Source: an uncultured Caryophanales bacterium
GTDB lineage: Bacteria > Bacillota_I > Bacilli_A > RFN20 > CAG-826
Direction of reading: 5' to 3'
DNA: 11,865 nucleotides
Assembly (NCBI GenBank): GCA_946404585.1
Contig: CAMJEC010000029.1
Location: 1-11,865 of the forward strand
Made by a program: the position numbers and the translations under genes. The notes under the pieces were generated by a model. The model was not told the DNA's origin. It was given only the letters and a program-made list of their open reading frames with translations, and ran no database searches. Numbering within the stretch: the stretch's first letter is position 1; every line of letters starts with the position of its first letter. Below, piece by piece: positions 7,325-11,865 of the stretch.

Positions 7325-9568
7325 ATGGCAGATGTAACACTTAGACACGTTTATAAGGTTTATGATGGAGGAGTGCGCGCGGTCAATGACTTTGACTTAG
7401 AAATCAAAGACAAAGAATTCGTCGTTTTCGTTGGTCCTTCAGGATGCGGCAAATCCACAACTTTAAGAATGATCGCGGGTTTAGAAGAAATTACCGCTGG
7501 TCAATTATATATTGATGGACAATTAATGAACGAAGTTGAACCAAAGAATAGAGATATCGCCATGGTTTTCCAAAGCTATGCTTTATATCCACATATGACT
7601 GTTTATGACAATATGGCCTTTGGTTTAAAACTTAGACACACTCCAAAAGAAGAAATTGATAAAAGAGTACGTGCCGCAGCGGAAATCTTAGAAATCTCTG
7701 AATTATTAACAAGAAAACCAAAAGCATTATCTGGTGGTCAACGTCAACGTGTGGCTTTAGGTAGAACGATTGTTAGAGATCCTAAAGTCTTCTTACTTGA
7801 TGAACCATTATCAAACTTAGATGCGAAATTACGTGTCTCTATGAGAAGTGAAATTACTAAACTCCATGAAAAATTAGAAACCACTTTCATCTATGTTACT
7901 CACGACCAAACAGAAGCGATGACAATGGGTAATCGTATCGTTGTTATGAAGGATGGCTTTATTCAACAAGCTGATACTCCTATCACCTTATTTGAAGACC
8001 CATGTAACTTATTTGTGGCCACCTTCTTAGGCTCTCCTCAAATGAATATCATTGATGCTGAGTTATTTATGGATGGTAAGCAACTTAAGGCTAAATTAAA
8101 TGGTTTAGATAACATGGTAGTGACTTTTACAGATATCAAAGCAAAACAATTAGCAAATAAGAAATATATTGGTCAAAAAGTCTTATTAGGCATTAGACCA
8201 GAACACGTTAGACCAAATGAAGGTGACTTAAAAGCCTTTATTGAAGTCGTGGAACACTTAGGGGATGAATCTATCCTTTACTGCAAGATGGAAAATAGAA
8301 AAGATCCATTTATCATTAAGATTCCATTCAATAGCAAGATTCACGCGAATGAAGAAATTAATGTCGCCTTTAATATGGATCACATCTATATGTTTGATGC
8401 AGATACACATAAAGCTATTATGGGCATTCCACATGAAGATGAAATCCCAGTGAGAATTAATAACAATTTAATGCAAGTTGGTGAACAAGAAGTCGTCTTA
8501 GAAAAGACTTTCACTAATCACTTATTAGATTCAGCCTTTGATAATGATATTAGATTAGCGATTAAACCAGATTATGTATCATTAACAAAACCTATTAGAG
8601 AAAATGAATTTGAGATTGGTCTTTCTAATAACGTCATTAAACTTGGTGAACAAGAATTAAATGTTGATCAAAATCATCTCGCTAGATTTTATGACAAAGT
8701 ATTTGAAGAAAAGATGGTAATGACTATTAAAGGTCATGATATCTCTTTAGCTAAAGTAGATGATGCTTACCTCTTAAAAGCGATTGTTAAAGAAGTCATG
8801 ATTAAAGATGGCTTAATGAACGCTAGCTTTGTGTTAAAAGGTTTAGAACAACCATTATTAGCCAAAGGTATCACCGCTCAAGATATTAAAGAAGGCGAAG
8901 AAGTTGATATCTATGTACCAATGGAGGCTATTGATGTTCATCCAGAAGAAAAATTAGCCCTTGCTTTAAAAGGTAAATTTGAATTCGTTGAACAAAAGAC
9001 TGACTATCAAGCGGTCTATTTCTCCTTAAAAGGTGTAGAAGGATACTTCGCTATTAAGGTCGCTAATGGTGAGAAAGTTGAACTTGGTAAAGAAGTGGAA
9101 TTATATCTTCCATATCGTCGTATCAAATTATATGACCAAGATCATAATAAGATTAATTCCCGTGAAGTCGTTTATTCTAATGATGGTATCGCCACAGTTA
9201 AAACAGTTAACGGTATGATGAAAATCAATGTTGGAGGCGCTACCTTAACATATCCAAATAATAAGAACTACGCTGACGGGCAATATGAAATCACCTTTAA
9301 GCAAGATAAATTAATGCCTATCTTCTCTAATAAGATGCTTAAGAATAATGACAAGTTATCTAATCCTGAGATGGAAGCACCTAATAAGATTAAAGTCTCT
9401 GCTTATGATGAAGATGTCTTAGGCGATAAGTTATTAATCTATGTCCAAATTCCAGGATGTGGACTATATGCCTCCTTAGTGGTCCCTAATAACTTCTCAG
9501 TTTATAAGATGCCTAAATTTGAAATGTATGTTCCTAGTGACGCTTTTGAATTAAAAGCCATTAAATAA
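7325..9568 (+). CDS. Sugar ABC transporter ATPase (MsmX/UgpC type) with a long C-terminal extension
   Basis: The first 370 residues are a complete carbohydrate-importer ATPase of the MsmX/MalK/UgpC group. It has Walker A GPSGCGKST at 37-45, Q-loop FQSYALYPHMTV with Gln83, signature LSGGQRQRVALGR at 135-147, Walker B VFLLDEP at 155-161, H-loop THDQTEAM with His193, then a TOBE/OB region with GIRPEHV and a closing MFDADTH. It would energise uptake of oligosaccharides at the inner face of the membrane. No permease or substrate-binding protein is present in the window, so they may lie upstream or the ATPase may serve several importers, as MsmX does. Usual family length is about 370 residues; this one has 747. 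The extra half is intact and in frame, with no sign of a frameshift or second start. The ATG has a strong AAGGAGG at 7310-7316, eight bases upstream. Confidence 0.95.
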   Translation: MADVTLRHVYKVYDGGVRAVNDFDLEIKDKEFVVFVGPSGCGKSTTLRMIAGLEEITAGQLYIDGQLMNEVEPKNRDIAMVFQSYALYPHMTVYDNMAFGLKLRHTPKEEIDKRVRAAAEILEISELLTRKPKALSGGQRQRVALGRTIVRDPKVFLLDEPLSNLDAKLRVSMRSEITKLHEKLETTFIYVTHDQTEAMTMGNRIVVMKDGFIQQADTPITLFEDPCNLFVATFLGSPQMNIIDAELFMDGKQLKAKLNGLDNMVVTFTDIKAKQLANKKYIGQKVLLGIRPEHVRPNEGDLKAFIEVVEHLGDESILYCKMENRKDPFIIKIPFNSKIHANEEINVAFNMDHIYMFDADTHKAIMGIPHEDEIPVRINNNLMQVGEQEVVLEKTFTNHLLDSAFDNDIRLAIKPDYVSLTKPIRENEFEIGLSNNVIKLGEQELNVDQNHLARFYDKVFEEKMVMTIKGHDISLAKVDDAYLLKAIVKEVMIKDGLMNASFVLKGLEQPLLAKGITAQDIKEGEEVDIYVPMEAIDVHPEEKLALALKGKFEFVEQKTDYQAVYFSLKGVEGYFAIKVANGEKVELGKEVELYLPYRRIKLYDQDHNKINSREVVYSNDGIATVKTVNGMMKINVGGATLTYPNNKNYADGQYEITFKQDKLMPIFSNKMLKNNDKLSNPEMEAPNKIKVSAYDEDVLGDKLLIYVQIPGCGLYASLVVPNNFSVYKMPKFEMYVPSDAFELKAIK
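8438..9565 (+). repeat. Repeated TOBE-like units in the ATPase C-terminal extension
   Basis: These are protein-level repeats within residues about 372-747. One element pairs a short 'NN..(k/q)xGEQE' or similar strand with a later 'xxIKxxxxSL' strand. NNLMQVGEQE with LAIKPDYVSL and NNVIKLGEQE with MTIKGHDISL are close copies, and NGMMKINVGG with ITFKQDKLM is a distant one. The 'IK' strand echoes LGIRPEHVRP in the normal TOBE region. A second element ends in 'E(V)xxYxP' strands: VDIYVPMEAIDVHP, VELYLPYRRIKLYD and MYVPSDAFEL, matching INVAFNMDHIYMFD of the normal domain. The order appears to be A, A, B, B, A, B. This was aligned by eye and is divergent, so unit borders are approximate. Confidence 0.55.
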
Positions 9569-9596
9569 TTGATATTATTAAATGTGAGGAATTTTT

Positions 9597-11276
9597 ATGA
9601 GAGATTACAGCAAGATATATGAAACATGGCTTAATTCAGAATTATTAAACTCAGAAGAAAAAGCCGAACTATTAGCGATTAAAGGTAATGATGAACTTAT
9701 TAAGGATAGGTTCTATCGTGATCTAGCCTTTGGTACAGGTGGCTTACGTGGTGTGATGGAAGTGGGCACTAATAGAATGAACCGCTTCATCATTAGAAGA
9801 GCCACACAAGGCTTAGCAAATTACTTAAACAAAAAGAAAGCTAATCCAAGTGTCGCTATCGCATATGATAGCCGTAACCATAGTGATGAATTCGCTAAAG
9901 AGACTGCATCTACTCTTGCTAGTAATGGCGTTAAGGTCTACTTGTATAGAGAACTTATGCCCACTCCATCCTTATCATTTGCGGTGCGTTATTTTAAATG
10001 TGACGCCGGTGTCGTGGTTACAGCCTCTCATAATCCAAAGATTTATAACGGTTATAAAGTGTATGGTCCAGATGGATGTCAATGCACTGATAATTTAGCG
10101 AATGCAGTATTAGAAGAAATACTCGCTATTGATATGTTTAATGATGTCAAAGTGGGTGACTTCGATAAATTAGTGAAAGAAAATAAAATCATCCTTATTG
10201 ATGAAGATTGTTTTAACGCTTATATGGAAAGCACTAAAAAGCAATCAATCTATAATGAAGAAAGAAATCTAAATATTGTTTATACCCCTCTTAATGGTGC
10301 GGGTCGTCGTTGTGTCACAACCATCTTAAAACAAGATGGCTTTAATAATGTTTCAATTGTTAAAGAACAAGAAATGCCTAATGGTAATTTCCCAACTTGT
10401 CCATATCCTAATCCAGAAATTCATGAAGCTTTAAAGTTAGGTATTGAACAATTAAAGAGAGAGAACGCTGATATACTCGTGGCCACTGACCCAGATAGTG
10501 ATAGATGTGGTGTGGTCGTTAATGATCATGGTAATCCTCATATCTTAACGGGTAATGAAGTGGGCCTAATTCTTTTTGATGCGATATATAACGCAAAGAA
10601 AGAACAAGGTAAATTACCCGCTAATCCAGTCTTAGTTAAAACAATCGTCAGTAGTGATATGGCCGCTTTAATGGCAAAAGACTATAAAGTGCGTGTAATC
10701 GACGTTTTAACGGGTTTTAAATACATTGGTGAACAAATACTCTTCCTTGAAGAGAAAAACGCTCAAAATGACTATTTATTTGGTTTTGAAGAGAGTTGTG
10801 GTTATCTCACTAACACTGATGTGAGAGATAAAGACGCTGTTAATGCTGTCATGTTAGTGTGTGAAGTCGCTAATCACTTAAAGAAACAAGGCTTAACAAT
10901 GTTAGATAGATTAAATGAACTATACAAGAAATATGGTGATTTTAAAACAGCCTTATTAACATATGAATTCCCAGGTGTGGAAGGTATGAACACTATTAAA
11001 TCCATTATGAGTTTCTTTAGAAATGAATCAGTTAAAGAACAAATTAATGATATTGATCATATTGGTGATTATCTTGAAGGCTATATTTATTACCTAGATA
11101 AGAAAGAACCAACAGGCTTACCAAAGAGTGATGTAGTGAAGTTCTTCTTAAAAGATAATTCCACGATAACTATTAGACCAAGTGGCACAGAACCTAAGCT
11201 TAAGATCTATATCTTCGCTAATGGTCAAAAACGTGTGGATGAATTAAAAGAGATATTTGAAGGATTTATTAAATAG
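9597..11276 (+). CDS. Alpha-D-phosphohexomutase (phosphomannomutase/phosphoglucomutase)
   Basis: This 559-residue cytoplasmic enzyme has all the landmarks of the four-domain phosphohexomutases. They are GTGGLRG at 46-52, the catalytic phosphoserine loop TASHNP with Ser144, the metal-binding loop DPDSDR at 298-303, the sugar-binding loop GFEESCG at 396-402, and the phosphate-binding loop TIRPSGTEPK at 525-534. Length and motifs match the PgcA-like bacterial group (about 560-580 residues), whose members interconvert hexose 1- and 6-phosphates. Sugar preference cannot be decided from the EES loop alone. The flanking GH130 enzyme and mannose-6-phosphate isomerase favour conversion of mannose-1-phosphate to mannose-6-phosphate; a glucose-1-phosphate role remains possible. 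The ATG is preceded by GTGAGGA at 9584-9590. The 28-base gap before it is the largest in the window and contains no hairpin that I can see. Confidence 0.93.
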   Translation: MRDYSKIYETWLNSELLNSEEKAELLAIKGNDELIKDRFYRDLAFGTGGLRGVMEVGTNRMNRFIIRRATQGLANYLNKKKANPSVAIAYDSRNHSDEFAKETASTLASNGVKVYLYRELMPTPSLSFAVRYFKCDAGVVVTASHNPKIYNGYKVYGPDGCQCTDNLANAVLEEILAIDMFNDVKVGDFDKLVKENKIILIDEDCFNAYMESTKKQSIYNEERNLNIVYTPLNGAGRRCVTTILKQDGFNNVSIVKEQEMPNGNFPTCPYPNPEIHEALKLGIEQLKRENADILVATDPDSDRCGVVVNDHGNPHILTGNEVGLILFDAIYNAKKEQGKLPANPVLVKTIVSSDMAALMAKDYKVRVIDVLTGFKYIGEQILFLEEKNAQNDYLFGFEESCGYLTNTDVRDKDAVNAVMLVCEVANHLKKQGLTMLDRLNELYKKYGDFKTALLTYEFPGVEGMNTIKSIMSFFRNESVKEQINDIDHIGDYLEGYIYYLDKKEPTGLPKSDVVKFFLKDNSTITIRPSGTEPKLKIYIFANGQKRVDELKEIFEGFIK

Positions 11277-11278
11277 TT

Positions 11279-11865
11279 ATGGAATTAGTGAAACTAAAAC
11301 CAGGTGTTAAAGATTATATTTGGGGTGGTACCTATTTTAAAAAGTTTAATAAAGGTACATCTCTAGATAGAGTTAGTGAATGCTGGGAATTATCCGTTAG
11401 AGATAATGATTCCTCTATCATCGCTAGTGGGAAAGACGAAGGTAAAAGACTCGTTGATGTCATCACTAAAGAAGATATCGGTCCAGTCATGGATAGATTT
11501 CCTTATTTCCCTTTATTAATAAAATTAATAGACGCGAAAGAGAATCTATCTGTACAAGTCCATCCTAGCGATGACTACGCTTTAAAATATGAACAATCAT
11601 TTGGCAAAAGCGAAATGTGGCATATCATCTCCGCGGATGAAGGTAGTGGTCTTTATGTTGGTTTAAATAAAGACTACACAAAAGAAGATATCGAAAAAGC
11701 TCTTAAAGCAGGCACAATTCTAGAATGTTTAAATTTCTATAAAGTTAAACCAGGAGATACATTTGTCATTAATCCAGGCACAATACACGCAATAGGCGCT
11801 GGTGTTAGATTAATTGAAATCCAACAAAACTCTAATTTAACTTATCGTTTATATGACTATAACCG
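11279..11865 (+). CDS. manA: Mannose-6-phosphate isomerase, class I (3' end outside window)
   Basis: The first 195 codons of a type I phosphomannose isomerase are present; the gene runs off the window end. The enzyme is a zinc-dependent cupin that interconverts mannose-6-phosphate and fructose-6-phosphate in the cytoplasm. Visible zinc ligands in the family pattern are QVHP (Gln93 and His95), Glu112 in GKSEMWH, and His170 in NPGTIHAIG. The N-terminal YIWGG and ECWELS motifs and LIEIQQNSNLTYRLYDY also fit. The closest style is the short Bacillus-type enzyme of about 315 residues, so roughly 120 residues are missing here. The start ATG lies two bases after the mutase stop, with only a distant GAAGGA at 11259-11264, so translation is probably coupled. 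It would complete a route from mannose-1-phosphate to glycolysis. Confidence 0.95.
   Translation, partial: MELVKLKPGVKDYIWGGTYFKKFNKGTSLDRVSECWELSVRDNDSSIIASGKDEGKRLVDVITKEDIGPVMDRFPYFPLLIKLIDAKENLSVQVHPSDDYALKYEQSFGKSEMWHIISADEGSGLYVGLNKDYTKEDIEKALKAGTILECLNFYKVKPGDTFVINPGTIHAIGAGVRLIEIQQNSNLTYRLYDYN

Noticed and set aside
8438..9568. ATPase extension as a separate gene fused by a sequencing error
   Set aside because: The frame is continuous, no ribosome binding site or start is seen near the domain border, and the repeats continue motifs of the preceding TOBE region.
9569..9596. Promoter or terminator in the largest intergenic gap
   Set aside because: The gap is AT-rich with a TATTAT-like string, but there is no matching -35 element, no hairpin and no U-tract. 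The only clear element is the Shine-Dalgarno.

Overview
This AT-rich window looks like part of one long carbohydrate-utilisation operon from a low-GC Bacillota. It is probably an uncultured host-associated lineage of Bacilli near the Erysipelotrichales, RF39 or Mollicutes groups. The evidence is codon use, A/G-rich Shine-Dalgarno sites, a Gram-positive style lipoprotein, an InlB-type repeat and an MsmX-type ATPase. Taxonomy is inferred, not proven. The genetic code is standard: tryptophans are TGG, and one gene ends with TGA at 5865-5867 inside an ATGA overlap with the next start. All genes are on the plus strand. Gaps are 0-28 bases or overlaps, and I see no promoter, terminator, RNA gene, mobile element or CRISPR array.

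Layout: 1-396 is the C-terminal end of a protein that resembles the tail of a glycoside hydrolase. 400-3069 is a large lipoprotein with a fibronectin-III-like domain and about four carbohydrate-binding-like beta-sandwich modules, with no visible catalytic domain. 3081-4097 is a GH130-family mannoside phosphorylase or mannosidase. 4090-5367 is a secreted SGNH/GDSL hydrolase with an N-terminal InlB B-repeat. 5373-7321 holds three small membrane proteins: two unrecognised, and one of the DUF624/YesL type. 7325-9568 is an MsmX/UgpC-type sugar ABC transporter ATPase with an extra C-terminal half of about 375 residues. 9597-11276 is an alpha-phosphohexomutase (phosphomannomutase/phosphoglucomutase). 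11279 to the window end is the first 195 codons of a class I mannose-6-phosphate isomerase.

Read together, the genes suggest capture and deacylation of a beta-mannoside-containing glycan at the cell surface, then uptake by an ABC transporter whose permeases are not in the window. Phosphorolysis would give mannose-1-phosphate, which the mutase would convert to mannose-6-phosphate and the isomerase to fructose-6-phosphate. The last two enzymes are well supported by motifs. The exact substrate and the phosphorylase activity of the GH130 enzyme are inference.

The least ordinary items are the ATPase extension, which appears to be built from repeated TOBE-like halves, the non-catalytic multi-module lipoprotein, and the unexplained membrane-protein trio.
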